Shown here one piece after another: positions 36,317 to 50,070 of a DNA stretch of 64,000 nucleotides; within the stretch, counting starts at the first letter, position 1; each line of letters opens with the position of its first letter. The DNA lies in contig NW_027018030.1 in NCBI RefSeq assembly GCF_032854445.1, forward strand, positions 48,295 through 112,294, written 5' to 3'. The notes beneath the pieces were generated by a model that made no database searches, had not been told where the DNA came from, and was given only the letters and a program-made list of their open reading frames with translations. The DNA is from Liolophura sinensis (taxonomy: Eukaryota; Mollusca; Polyplacophora; Chitonida; Chitonidae). The translations under genes were made by a program, and so were the position numbers.

Positions 36317-38518
36317 GTGGCTACAGCCAAAAGTATTGGTCGGAGAGCAACGTGGTTTGCACCATTCGATTTCTCGTCAAAAAATACGTCGGATTAGCCT
36401 CTTACCAGCAGCATTGGAACAGTTTTTCCACTTTTGGATTTTTGCCTGGCCTTTTTGCTAATTGAAATCGGCTACATTAACTATGTACAATGGCGACTGG
36501 TCATTACTATATTCAACTTTTCATTATAAGTTATGTGCCCTTCGGTAGCCCAGACGACGTCAAATCTTTTGGGCCAAGCCCATTTAACTCACCCAGCAAA
36601 TGTCTTACTTCTAAGTCGAAGACAAACTCAATGTCTTTATCTACATGTAGAAAAACCACACCATTTGTATATAAAAAAAACACAAGGTACTTGATACAGT
36701 CCGCTGTAAAAAGGACAATTGAACATTGACCCACATCAATAAGGTGCCAAAAGATACGCAATTGGGCCAGGCATCTCCAGCTGTTGAAAAATTGCAAATT
36801 TCCTTGGTTTCCATGGAGTAAGAGCCGTTGCTGGGCACGTGATCTTGACATCAATGATTATTCATTTGTGGCTACAGCCAAAAGTATTGGTCGGAGAGCA
36901 ACGCGGTTTGCACCATTCGATTTCTCGTCAAAAAATACGTCGGATTAGCCTCTTACCAGCAGCATTGGAACAGTTTTTCTACTTTTGGATTTTTGCCTGG
37001 TATTTTTTCTAATTGAAATCGGCTACATTAACTATGTACAATCGCGACTGGTCATTACTATATTCAACTTTTCATTATAAGTTATGTGCCCTTCGGTAGC
37101 CCAGACGACGTCAAATCTTTGGGCCAAGCCCATTTAACTCACCCAGCAAATGTCTTACTTCTAAGTCGAAGACAAACTCAATGTCTTTATCTACATGTAG
37201 AAAAACCACACCATTTGTATATAAAAAAAACACAAGGTACTTGATACAGTCCGCTGTAAAAAGTACAATTGAACACTGACCCACATCAATAAGGTGCCAA
37301 AAGATGCGACAATTGGGCCAGGCATCTCCAGCTGTTGAAAAATTGCAAATTTCCTTGGTTTCCATGGAGTAAGAGCCGTTGCTGGGCACGTGATCTTGAC
37401 ATCAATGATTATTCATTTGTGGCTACAGCCAAAAGTATTGGTCGGAGAGCAACGCGGTTTGCACCATTCGATTTCTCGTCAAAAAATACGTCGGATTAGC
37501 CTCTTACCAGCAGCATTGGAACAGTTTTTCCACTTTTGGATTTTTGCCTGGTCTTTTTGCGAATTTAAATCGGCTACATTAACTATGTACAATCGCGACT
37601 GGTCATTACTATATTCAACTTTTCATTATAAGTTATGTGCCCTTCGGTAGCCCAGACGACGTCAAATCTTTGGGCCAAGCCCATTTAACTCACCCAGCAG
37701 TTGTCTTACTTCTAAGTCGAAGACAAACTCAATGTCTTTATCTACATGTAGAAAAACCACACCATTTGTATATAAAAAAAACACAAGGTACATGATACAG
37801 TCTGCTGTAAAAAGTACAATTGAACACTGACCCACATCAATAAGGTGCCAAAAGATGCGCAATTGGGCCAGGCATCTCCAGCTGTTGAAAAATTGCAAAT
37901 TTCCTTGGTTTCCATGGAGTAAGAGCCGTTGCTGGGCACGTGATCTTGACATCAATGATTATTCATTTGTGGCTACAGCCAAAAGTATTGGTCGGAGAGC
38001 AACGCGGTTTGCACCATTCGATTTCTCGTCAAAAAATACGTCGGATTAGCCTCTTACCAGCAGCATTGGAACAGTTTTTCCACTTTTGGATTTTTGCCTG
38101 GTATTTTTTCTAATTGAAATCGGCTACATTAACTATGTACAATCGCGACTGGTCATTACTATATTCAACTTTTCATTATAAGTTATGTGCCCTTCGGTAG
38201 CCCAGACGACGTCAAAACTTTGGGCCAAGCCCATTTAACTCACCCAGCAGTTGTCTTACTTCTAAGTCGAAGACAAACTCAATGTCTTTATCTACATGTA
38301 GAAAAACCACACCATTTGTATATAAAAAAAACACAAGGTACTTGATACAGTCCGCTGTAAAAAGTACAATTGAACACTGACCCACATCAATAAGGTGCCA
38401 AAAGATGCGCAATTGGGCCAGGCATCTCCAGCTGTTGAAAAATTGCAAATTTCCTTGGTTTCCATGGAGTAAGAGCCGTTGCTGGGTACGTGATCTTGAC
38501 ATCGATAATTATTCATTT
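36317..38518. repeat. 4-monomer higher-order repeat, copy 1 (units 67-70)
   Basis: Monomers start at 36317, 36868, 37419 and 37969. The block repeats at an offset of 2202-2203 bp as units 71-74. Private markers tie the two copies together: ATCTTTTGGGCC (extra T near 36,570), GATGCGACAATTGG (extra A near 37,309) and GTCAAAACTTTGG near 38,217. It also matches units 61-64 at an offset of 3298-3300 bp, without those extra bases. The order of events that fits is a copy of the 61-64 module, two 1-bp insertions, then tandem duplication of the modified module. Confidence 0.92.
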
Positions 38519-40721
38519 GTGGCTACAGCCAAAAGTATTGGTCGGAGAGCAACGTGGTTTGCACCATTCGATTTCTCGTCAAAAAATACGTCGGATTAGC
38601 CTCTTACCAGCAGCATTGGAACAGTTTTTCCACTTTTGGATTTTTGCCTGGCCTTTTTGCTAATTGAAATCGGCTACATTAACTATGTACAATGGCGACT
38701 GGTCATTACTATATTCAACTTTTCATTATAAGTTATGTGCCCTTCGGTAGCCCAGACGACGTCAAATCTTTTGGGCCAAGCCCATTTAACTCACCCAGCA
38801 AATGTCTTACTTCTAAGTCGAAGACAAACTCAATGTCTTTATCTACATGTAGAAAAAACCACACCATTTGTATATAAAAAAAACACAAGGTACTTGATAC
38901 AGTCCGCTGTAAAAAGGACAATTGAACATTGACCCACATCAATAAGGTGCCAAAAGATACGCAATTGGGCCAGGCATCTCCAGCTGTTGAAAAATTGCAA
39001 ATTTCCTTGGTTTCCATGGAGTAAGAGCCGTTGCTGGGCACGTGATCTTGACATCAATGATTATTCATTTGTGGCTACAGCCAAAAGTATTGGTCGGAGA
39101 GCAACGCGGTTTGCACCATTCGATTTCTCGTCAAAAAATACGTCGGATTACCCTCTTACCAGCAGCATTGGAACAGTTTTTCTACTTTTGGATTTTTGCC
39201 TGGTATTTTTTCTAATTGAAATCGGCTACATTAACTATGTACAATCGCGACTGGTCATTACTATATTCAACTTTTCATTATAAGTTATGTGCCCTTCGGT
39301 AGCCCAGACGACGTCAAATCTTTGGGCCAAGCCCATTTAACTCACCCAGCAAATGTCTTACTTCTAAGTCGAAGACAAACTCAATGTCTTTATCTACATG
39401 TAGAAAAACCACACCATTTGTATATAAAAAAAACACAAGGTACTTGATACAGTCCGCTGTAAAAAGTACAATTGAACACTGACCCACATCAATAAGGTGC
39501 CAAAAGATGCGACAATTGGGCCAGGCATCTCCAGCTGTTGAAAAATTGCAAATTTCCTTGGTTTCCATGGAGTAAGAGCCGTTGCTGGGCACGTGATCTT
39601 GACATCAATGATTATTCATTTGTGGCTACAGCCAAAAGTATTGGTCGGAGAGCAACGCGGTTTGCACCATTCGATTTCTCGTCAAAAAATACGTCGGATT
39701 AGCCTCTTACCAGCAGCATTGGAACAGTTTTTCCACTTTTGGATTTTTGCCTGGTCTTTTTGCGAATTTAAATCGGCTACATTAACTATGTACAATCGCG
39801 ACTGGTCATTACTATATTCAACTTTTCATTATAAGTTATGTGCCCTTCGGTAGCCCAGACGACGTCAAATCTTTGGGCCAAGCCCATTTAACTCACCCAG
39901 CAGTTGTCTTACTTCTAAGTCGAAGACAAACTCAATGTCTTTATCTACATGTAGAAAAACCACACCATTTGTATATAAAAAAAACACAAGGTACATGATA
40001 CAGTCTGCTGTAAAAAGTACAATTGAACACTGACCCACATCAATAAGGTGCCAAAAGATGCGCAATTGGGCCAGGCATCTCCAGCTGTTGAAAAATTGCA
40101 AATTTCCTTGGTTTCCATGGAGTAAGAGCCGTTGCTGGGCACGTGATCTTGACATCAATGATTATTCATTTGTGGCTACAGCCAAAAGTATTGGTCGGAG
40201 AGCAACGCGGTTTGCACCATTCGATTTCTCGTCAAAAAATACGTCGGATTAGCCTCTTACCAGCAGCATTGGAACAGTTTTTCCACTTTTGGATTTTTGC
40301 CTGGTATTTTTTCTAATTGAAATCGGCTACATTAACTATGTACAATCGCGACTGGTCATTACTATATTCAACTTTTCATTATAAGTTATGTGCCCTTCGG
40401 TAGCCCAGACGACGTCAAAACTTTGGGCCAAGCCCATTTAACTCACCCAGCAGTTGTCTTACTTCTAAGTCGAAGACAAACTCAATGTCTTTATCTACAT
40501 GTAGAAAAACCACACCATTTGTATATAAAAAAAACACAAGGTACTTGATACAGTCCGCTGTAAAAAGTACAATTGAACACTGACCCACATCAATAAGGTG
40601 CCAAAAGATGCGCAATTGGGCCAGGCATCTCCAGCTGTTGAAAAATTGCAAATTTCCTTGGTTTCCATGGAGTAAGAGCCGTTGCTGGGCACGTGATCTT
40701 GACATCAATGATTATTCATTT
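38519..40721. repeat. 4-monomer higher-order repeat, copy 2 (units 71-74)
   Basis: Monomers start at 38519, 39071, 39622 and 40172. I noticed only three differences from units 66-70: ATCGATAATT near 38,506, one extra A in TAGAAAAAACC near 38,853, and GATTACCCTC near 39,150. All other private markers are kept, including GATGCGACAATTGG near 39,510 and GTCAAAACTTTGG near 40,419. By eye this is the most similar multi-monomer pair in the window. The copy departs from its partner before about 40,685, where GGGCACGTG replaces GGGTACGTG. Confidence 0.92.
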
Positions 40722-42372
40722 GTGGCTACAGCCAAAAGTATTGGTCGGAGAGCAACGCGGTTTGCACCATTCGATTTCTCGTCAAAAAATACGTCGGATT
40801 AGCCTCTTACCAGCAGCATTGGAACAGTTTTTCCACTTTTGGATTTTTGCCTGGTCTTTTTGCTAATTGAAATCGGCTACATTAACTATGTACAATCGCG
40901 ACTGGTCATTACTATATTCAACTTTTCATTATAAGTTATGTGCCCTTCGGTAGCCCAGACGACGTCAAATCTTTGGGCCAAGCCCATTTAACTCACCCAG
41001 CAAATGTCTTACTTCTAAGTCGAAGACAAACTCAATGTCTTTATCTACATGTAGAAAAACCACACCATTTGTATATAAAAAAAACACAAGGTACTTGATA
41101 CAGTCCGCTGTAAAAAGTACAATTGAACACTGACCCACATCAATAAGGTGCCAAAAGATGCGCAATTGGGCCAGGCATCTCCAGCTGTTGAAAAATTGCA
41201 AATTTCCTTGGTTTCCATGGAGTAAGAGCCGTTGCTGGGCACGTGATCTTTACATCAATGATTATTCATTTGTGGCTACAGCCAAAAGTATTGGTCGGAG
41301 AGCAACGCGGTTTGCACCATTCGATTTCTCGTCAAAAAATACGTCGGATTAGCCTCTTACCAGCAGCATTGGAACAGTTTTTCCACTTTTGGATTTTTGC
41401 CTGGTATTTTTTCTAATTGAAATCGGCTACATTAACTATGTACAATCGCGACTGGTCATTACTATATTCAACTTTTCATTATAAGTTATTTGCCCTTCGG
41501 TAGCCGAGACGACGTCAAATCTTTGGGCCAAGCCCATTTAACTCACCCAGCAGTTGTCATACTTCTAAGTCGAAGACAAACTCAATGTCTTTATCTACAT
41601 GTAGAAAAACCACACCATTTGTATATAAAAAAAACACAAGGTACTTGATACAGTCCGCTGTAAAAAGTACAATTGAACACTGACCCACATCAATAAGGTG
41701 CCAAAAGATGCGCAATTGGGCCAGGCATCTCCAGCTGTTGAAAAATTGCAAATTTCCTTGGTTTCCATGGAGTAAGAGCCGTTGCTGGGCACGTGATCTT
41801 GACATCGATGATTATTCATTTGTGGCTACAGCCAAAAGTATTGGTCGGAGAGCAACGCGGTTTGCACCATTCGATTTCTCGTCAAAAAATACGTCGGATT
41901 AGCCTCTTACCAGCAGCATTGGAACAGTTTTTCCACTTTTGGATTTTTGCCTGGTCTTTTTGCTAATTGAAATCGGCTACATTAACTATGTACAATCGCG
42001 ACTGGTCATTACTATATTCAACTTTTCATTATAAGTTATGTGCCCTTCGGTAGCCCAGACGACGTCAAATCTTTGGGCCAAGCCCATTTAACTCACCCAG
42101 CAAATGTCTTACTTCTAAGTCGAAGACAAACTCAATGTCTTTATCTACATGTAGAAAAACCACACCATTTGTATATAAAAAAAAACACAAGGTACTTGAT
42201 ACAGTCCGCTGTAAAAAGTACAATTGAACACTGACCCACATCAATAAGGTGCCAAAAGATGCGCAATTGGGCCAGGCATCTCCAGCTGTTGAAAAATTGC
42301 AAATTTCCTTGGTTTCCATGGAGTAAGAGCCGTTGCTGGGCACGTGATCTTGACATCAATGATTATTCATTT
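40722..42372. repeat. Satellite segment, monomers 75-77; start of a 9-monomer period
   Basis: Monomers start at 40722, 41272 and 41822. The stretch from the tail of unit 74 (AAAACTTTGG near 40,419) to the tail of unit 76 is repeated 4950 bp later, from the tail of unit 83 into unit 85, with the same rare markers: TCTTTACATCAATG near 41,248, AAGTTATTTGCCC near 41,486, AGCCGAGAC near 41,502 and TTGTCATAC near 41,556. Unit 77 has a nine-base A tract and is 551 bp long. The CGATGATT variant in the tail of unit 76 is followed by ACGCGG in unit 77, splitting an otherwise common association with ACGTGG. Confidence 0.88.
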
Positions 42373-45300
42373 GTGGCTACAGCCAAAAGTATTGGTCGGA
42401 GAGCAACGCGGTTTGCACCATTCGATTTCTCGTCAAAAAATACGTCGGATTAGCCTCTTACCAGCAGCATTGGAACAGTTTTTCCACTTTTGGATTTTTG
42501 CCTGGCCTTTTTGCTAATTGAAATCGGCTACATTAACTATGTACAATGGCGACTGGTCATTACTATATTCAACTTTTCATTATAAGTTATGTGCCCTTCG
42601 GTAGCCCAGACGACGTCAAATCTTTGGGCCAAGCCCATTTAACTCACCCAGCAAATGTCTTACTTCTAAGTCGAAGACAAACTCAATGTCTTTATCTACA
42701 TGTAGAAAAACCACACCATTTGTATATAAAAAAAACACAAGGTACTTGATACAGTCCGCTGTAAAAAGGACAATTGAACATTGACCCACATCAATAAGGT
42801 GCCAAAAGATACGCAATTGGGCCAGGCATCTCCAGCTGTTGAAAAATTGCAAATTTCCTTGGTTTCCATGGAGTAAGAGCCGTTGCTGGGCACGTGATCT
42901 TGACATCAATGATTATTCATTTGTGGCTACAGCCAAAAGTATTGGTCGGAGAGCAACGCGGTTTGCACCATTCGATTTCTCGTCAAAAAATACGTCGGAT
43001 TAGCCTCTTACCAGCAGCATTGGAACAGTTTTTCTACTTTTGGATTTTTGCCTGGTATTTTTTCTAATTGAAATCGGCTACATTAACTATGTACAATCGC
43101 GACTGGTCATTACTATATTCAACTTTTCATTATAAGTTATGTGCCCTTCGGTAGCCCAGGCGACGTCAAATCTTTGGGCCAAGCCCATTTAACTCACCCA
43201 GCAAATGTCTTACTTCTAAGTCGAAGACAAACTCAATGTCTTTATCTACATGTAGAAAAACCACACCATTTGTATATAAAAAAAACACAAGGTACTTGAT
43301 ACAGTCCGCTGTAAAAAGTACAATTGAACACTGACCCACATCAATAAGGTGCCAAAAGATGCGCAATTGGGCCAGGCATCACCAGCTGTTGAAAAATTGC
43401 AAATTTCCTTGGTTTCCATGGAGTAAGAGCCGTTGCTGGGCACGTGATCTTGACATCAATGATTATTCATTTGTGGCTACAGCCAAAAGTATTGGTCGGA
43501 GAGCAACGCGGTTTGCACCATTCGATTTCTCGTCAAAAAATACGTCGGATTAGCCTCTTACCAGCAGCATTGGAACAGTTTTTCCACTTTTGGATTTTTG
43601 CCTGGTCTTTTTGCGAATTTAAATCGGCTACATTAACTATGTACAATCGCGACTGGTCATTACTATATTCAACTTTTCATTATAAGTTATGTGCCCTTCG
43701 GTAGCCCAGACGACGTCAAATCTTTGGGCCAAGCCCATTTAACTCACCCAGCAGTTGTCTTACTTCTAAGTCGAAGACAAACTCAATGTCTTTATCTACA
43801 TGTAGAAAAACCACACCATTTGTATATAAAAAAAACACAAGGTACATGATACAGTCTGCTGTAAAAAGTACAATTGAACACTGACCCACATCAATAAGGT
43901 GCCAAAAGATGCGCAATTGGGCCAGGCATCTCCAGCTGTTGAAAAATTGCAAATTTCCTTGGTTTCCATGGAGTAAGAGCCGTTGCTGGGCACGTGATCT
44001 TGACATCAATGATTATTCATTTGTGGCTACAGCCAAAAGTATTGGTCGGAGAGCAACGCGGTTTGCACCATTCGATTTCTCGTCAAAAAATACGTCGGAT
44101 TAGCCTCTTACCAGCAGCATTGGAACAGTTTTTCCACTTTTGGATTTTTGCCTGGTATTTTTTCTAATTGAAATCGGCTACATTAACTATGTACAATCGC
44201 GACTGGTCATTACTATATTCAACTTTTCATTATAAGTTATGTGCCCTTCGGTAGCCCAGACGACGTCAAATCTTTGGGCCAAGCCCATTTAACTCACCCA
44301 GCAAATGTCTTACTTCTAAGTCGAAGACAAACTCAATGTCTTTATCTACATGTAGAAAAACCACACCATTTGTATATAAAAAAACACAAGGTACATGATA
44401 CAGTCTGCTGTAAAAAGTACAATTGAACACTGACCCACATCAATAAGGTGCCAAAAGATGCGCAATTGGGCCAGGCATCTCCAGCTGTTGAAAAATTGCA
44501 AATTTCCTTGGTTTTCATGTAGTAAGAGCCTTTGCTGGGCACGTGATCTTGACATCAATGATTATTCATTTGTGGCTACAGCCAAAAGTATTGGTCGGAG
44601 AGCAACGCGGTTTGCACCATTCGATTTCTCGTCAAAAAATACGTCGGATTAGCCTCTTACCAGCAGCATTGGAACAGTTTTTCCACTTTTGGATTTTTGC
44701 CTGGCCTTTTTGCTAATTGAAATCGGCTACATTAACTATGTACAATCGCGACTGGTCATTACTATATTCAACTTTTCATTATAAGTTATGTGCCCTTCGG
44801 TAGCCCAGACGACGTCAAATCTTTGGGCCAAGCCCATTTAACTCACCCAGCAATCGTCTTACTTCTAAGTCGAAGACAAACTCAATGTCTTTATCTACAT
44901 GTAGAAAAACCACACCATTTGTATATAAAAAAAACACAAGGTACATGATACAGTCTGCTGTAAAAAGTACAATTGAACACTGACCCACATCAATAAGGTG
45001 CCAAAAGATGCGCAATTGGGCCAGGCATCTCCAGCTGTTGAAAAATTGCAAATTTCCTTGGTTTCCATGTAGTAAGAGCCGTTGCTGGGCACGTGATCTT
45101 GACATCAATGATTATTCATTTGTGGCTACAGCCAAAAGTATTGGTCGGAGAGCAACGCGGTTTGCACCATTGGATTTCTCGTCAAAAAATACGTCGGATT
45201 AGCCTCTTACCAGCAGCATTGGAACAGTTTTTCCACTTTTGGATTTTTGCCTGGCCTTTTTGCTAATTGAAATCGGATACATTAACTATGTACAATCGCG

Positions 45301-45671
45301 ACTGGTCATTACTATATTCAACTTTTCATTATAAGTTATGTGCCCTTCGGTAGCCCAGACGACGTCAAAACTTTGGGCCAAGCCCATTTAACTCACCCAG
45401 CAGTTGTCTTACTTCTAAGTCGAAGACAAACTCAATGTCTTTATCTACATGTAGAAAAACCACACCATTTGTATATAAAAAAAACACAAGGTACTTGATA
45501 CAGTCCGCTGTAAAAAGTACAATTGAACACTGACCCACATCAATAAGGTGCCAAAAGATGCGCAATTGGGCCAGGCATCTCCAGCTGTTGAAAAATTGCA
45601 AATTTCCTTGGTTTCCATGGAGTAAGAGCCGTTGCTGGGCACGTGATCTTGACATCAATGATTATTCATTT
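42373..45671. repeat. 6-monomer block, copy 2 (units 78-83)
   Basis: Monomers start at 42373, 42923, 43473, 44023, 44572 and 45122. This is the distant copy of units 61-66, with the same order of marker monomers, including the 549-bp unit 81 that matches unit 64. Differences noticed include CCCAGGCGACG near 43,160, GCATCACCAG near 43,381, TTTTCATGTAG and AGCCTTTGC near 44,513-44,532, the full A8 tract in unit 82 where unit 65 is shortened, and a CCATTGGATTT variant near 45,170. It has diverged more than the tandem pairs, so it is probably an older copy or one that exchanged sequence with other monomers afterwards. Confidence 0.86.
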
Positions 45672-47321
45672 GTGGCTACAGCCAAAAGTATTGGTCGGAG
45701 AGCAACGCGGTTTGCACCATTCGATTTCTCGTCAAAAAATACGTCGGATTAGCCTCTTACCAGCAGCATTGGAACAGTTTTTCCACTTTTGGATTTTTGC
45801 CTGGTCTTTTTGCTAATTGAAATCGGCTACATTAACTATGTACAATCGCGACTGGTCATTACTATATTCAACTTTTCATTATAAGTTATGTGCCCTTCGG
45901 TAGCCCAGACGACGTCAAATCTTTGGGCCAAGCCCATTTAACTCACCCAGCAAATGTCTTACTTCTAAGTCGAAGACAAACTCAATGTCTTTATCTACAT
46001 GTAGAAAAACCACACCATTTGTATATAAAAAAAACACAAGGTACTTGATACAGTCCGCTGTAAAAAGTACAATTGAACACTGACCCACATCAATAAGGTG
46101 CCAAAAGATGCGCAATTGGGCCAGGCATCTCCAGCTGTTGAAAAATTGCAAATTTCCTTGGTTTCCATGGAGTAAGAGCCGTTGCTGGGCACGTGATCTT
46201 TACATCAATGATTATTCATTTGTGGCTACAGCCAAAAGTATTGGTCGGAGAGCAACGCGGTTTGCACCATTCGATTTCTCGTCAAAAAATACGTCGGATT
46301 AGCCTCTTACCAGCAGCATTGGAACAGTTTTTCCACTTTTGGATTTTTGCCTGGTATTTTTTCTAATTGAAATCGGCTACATTAACTATGTACAATCGCG
46401 ACTGGTCATTACTATATTCAACTTTTCATTATAAGTTATTTGCCCTTCGGTAGCCGAGACGACGTCAAATCTTTGGGCCAAGCCCATTTAACTCACCCAG
46501 CAGTTGTCATACTTCTAAGTCGAAGACAAACTCAATGTCTTTATCTACATGTAGAAAAACCACACCATTTGTATATAAAAAAAACACAAGGTACTTGATA
46601 CAGTCCGCTGTAAAAAGTACAATTGAACACTGACCCACATCAATAAGGTGCCAAAAGATGCGCAATTGGGACAGGCATCTCCAGCTGTTGAAAAATTGCA
46701 AATTTCCTTGGTTTCCATGGAGTAAGAGCCGTTGCTGGGCACGTGATCTTGACATCAATGATTATTCATTTGTGGCTACAGCCAAAAGTATTGGTCGGAG
46801 AGCAACGCGGTTTGCACCATTCGATTTCTCGTCAAAAATTACGTCGGATTAGCCTCTTACCAGCAGCAATGGAACAGTTTTTCCACTTTTGGATTTTTGC
46901 CTGGTCTTTTTGCGAATTTAAATCGGCTACATTAACTATGTACAATCGCGACTGGTCATTACTATATTCAACTTTTCATTATAAGTTATGTGCCCTTCGG
47001 TAGCCCAGACGACGTCAAATCTTTGGGCCAAGCCCATTTAACTCACCCAGCAGTTCTCTTTCTTCTAAGTCGAAGACAAACTCAATGTCTTTATCTACAT
47101 GTAGAAAAACCACACCATTTGTATATAAAAAAAACACAAGGTACATGATAAAGTCTGCTGTAAAAAGTACAATTGAACACTGACCCACATCAATAAGGTG
47201 CCAAAAGATGCGCAATTGGGACAGGCATCTCCAGCTGTTGAAAAATTGCAAATTTCCTTGGTTTCCATGGAGTAAGAGCCGTTGCTGGGCACGTGATCTT
47301 GACATCAATGATTATTCATTT
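45672..47321. repeat. Satellite segment, monomers 84-86; second pass of the 9-monomer period
   Basis: Monomers start at 45672, 46222 and 46772. Units 84 and 85 repeat units 75 and 76 at 4950 bp. The match ends near 46,670, where GGGACAGG replaces GGGCCAGG. Unit 86 introduces AAAAATTACG, GCAGCAATGG and GCGAATTTAAATCGG together. That combination recurs in units 89 and 99 and nowhere else that I saw. The tail of unit 85 and unit 86 are the first copy of a three-monomer repeat (offset about 1650 bp) whose second copy is the tail of unit 88 and unit 89. Confidence 0.86.
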
Positions 47322-50070
47322 GTGGCTACAGCCAAAAGTATTGGTCGGAGAGCAACGCGGTTTGCACCATTCGATTTCTCGTCAAAAAATACGTCGGATT
47401 AGCCTCTTACCAGCAGCATTGGAACAGTTTTTCCACTTTTGGATTTTTGGCTGGTATTTTTTCCAGTTGAAATCGGCTACATTAACTATGTACAATCGCG
47501 ACTGGTCATTACTATATTCAACTTTTCATTATAAGTTATGTGCCCTTCGGTAGCCCAGACGACGTCAAATCTTTGGGCCAAGCCCATTTAACTCACCCAG
47601 CAAATGTCTTACTTCTAAGTCGAAGACAAACTCAATGTCTTTATCTACATGTAGAAAAACCAGACCATTTGTATATAAAAAAAACACAAGGTACTTGATA
47701 CAGTCTGCTGTAAAAAGGACAATTGAACATTGACCCACATCAATAAGGTGCCAAAAGATACGCAATTGGGCCAGGCATCTCCAGCTGTTGAAAAATTGCA
47801 AATTTCCTTGGTTTCCATGGAGTAAGAGCCGTTGCTGGGCACGTGATCTTGACATCAATGATTATTCATTTGTGGCTACAGCCAAAAGTATTGGTCGGAG
47901 AGCAACGCGGTTTGCACCATTCGATTTCTCGTCAAAAAATACGTCGGATTAGCCTCTTACCAGCAGCATTGGAACAGTTTTTCCACTTTTGGATTTTTGC
48001 CTGGTATTTTTTCTAATTGAAATCGGCTACATTAACTATGTACAATCGCGACTGGTCATTACTATATTCAACTTTTCATTATAAGTTATTTGCCCTTCGG
48101 TAGCCCAGACGACGTCAAATCTTTGGGCCAAGCCCATTTAACTCACCCAGCAGTTGTCATACTTCTAAGTCGAAGACAAACTCAATGTCTTTATCTACAT
48201 GTAGAAAAACCACACCATTTGTATATAAAAAAAACACAAGGTACTTGATACAGTCCGCTGTAAAAAGTACAATTGAACACTGACCCACATCAATAAGGTG
48301 CCAAAAGATGCGCAATTGGGCCAGGCATCTCCAGCTGTTGAAAAATTGCAAATTTCCTTGGTTTCCATGGAGTAAGAGCCGTTGCTGGGCACGTGATCTT
48401 GACATCAATGATTATTCATTTGTGGCTACAGCCAAAAGTATTGGTCGGAGAGCAACGCGGTTTGCACCATTCGATTTCTCGTCAAAAATTACGTCGGATT
48501 AGCCTCTTACCAGCAGCAATGGAACAGTTTTTCCACTTTTGGATTTTTGCCTGGTCTTTTTGCGAATTTAAATCGGCTACATTAACTATGTACAATCGCG
48601 ACTGGTCATTACTATATTCAACTTTTCATTATAAGTTATGTGCCCTTCGGTAGCCCAGACGACGTCAAATCTTTGGGCCAAGCCCATTTAACTCACCCAG
48701 CAGTTGTCTTTCTTCTAAGTCGAAGACAAACTCAATGTCTTTATCTACATGTAGAAAAACCACACCATTTGTATATAAAAAAACACAAGGTACATGATAA
48801 AGTCTGCTGTAAAAAGTACAATTGAACACTGACCCACATCAATAAGGTGCCAAAAGATGCGCAATTGGGCCAGGCATCTCCAGCTGTTGAAAAATTGCAA
48901 ATTTCCTTGGTTTCCATGGAGTAAGAGCCGTTGCTGGGCACGTGATCTTGACATCAATGATTATTCATTTGTGGCTACAGCCAAAAGTATTGGTCGGAGA
49001 GCAACGCGGTTTGCACCATTCGATTTCTCGTCAAAAAATACGTCGGATTAGCCTCTTACCAGCAGCATTGGAACAGTTTTTCCACTTTTGGATTTTTGCC
49101 TGGTATTTTTTCTAATTGAAATCGGCTACATTAACTATGTACAATCGCGACTGGTCATTACTATATTCAACTTTTCATTATAAGTTATGTGCCCTTCGGT
49201 AGCCCAGACGACGTCAAATCTTTGGGCCAAGCCCATTTAACTCACCCAGCAATCGTCTTACTTCTAAGTCGAAGACAAACTCAATGTCTTTATCTACATG
49301 TAGAAAAACCAGACCATTTGTATATAAAAAAAACACAAGGTACTTGATACAGTCCGCTGTAAAAAGGACAATTGAACATTGACCCACATCAATAAGGTGC
49401 CAAAAGATACGCAATTGGGCCAGGCATCTCCAGCTGTTGAAAAATTGCAAATTTCCTTGGTTTCCATGGAGTAAGAGCCGTTGCTGGGCACGTGATCTTG
49501 ACATCAATGATTATTCATTTGTGGCTACAGCCAAAAGTATTGGTCGGAGAGCAACGCGGTTTGCACCATTCGATTTCTCGTCAAAAAATACGTCGGATTA
49601 GCCTCTTACCAGCAGCATTGGAACAGTTTTTCCACTTTTGGATTTTTGCCTGGTATTTTTTCTAATTGAAATCGGCTACATTAACTATGTACAATCGCGA
49701 CTGGTCATTACTATATTCAACTTTTCATTATAAGTTATGTGCCCTTCGGTAGCCCAGACGACGTCAAATCTTTGGGCCAAGCCCATTTAACTCACCCAGC
49801 AGTTGTCTTACTTCTAAGTCGAAGACAAACTCAATGTCTTTATCTACATGTAGAAAAACCACACCATTTGTATATAAAAAAAACACAAGGTACTTGATAC
49901 AGTCCGCTGTAAAAAGTACAATTGAACACTGACCCACATCAATAAGGTGCCAAAAGATGCGCAATTGGGCCAGGCATCTCCAGCTGTTGAAAAATTGCAA
50001 ATTTCCTTGGTTTCCATGGAGTAAGAGCCGTTGCTGGGCACGTGATCTTGACATCAATGATTATTCATTT
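47322..50070. repeat. Satellite segment, monomers 87-91, with a 3-monomer repeat
   Basis: Monomers start at 47322, 47872, 48422, 48971 and 49521. The tail of unit 85 through unit 87 corresponds to the tail of unit 88 through unit 90 at 1649-1650 bp; shared markers are TTGTCATAC, AAAAATTACG, GCAGCAATGG, CTTTCTTCTAAG and AAACCAGACC. Unit 89 has a seven-base A tract and is 549 bp long, unlike its partner unit 86. Unit 87 has private TTTTTGGCTGG and TTCCAGTTG variants near 47,449-47,470. Unit 90 has the CAGCAATCGTC form of the variable site. Confidence 0.84.
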
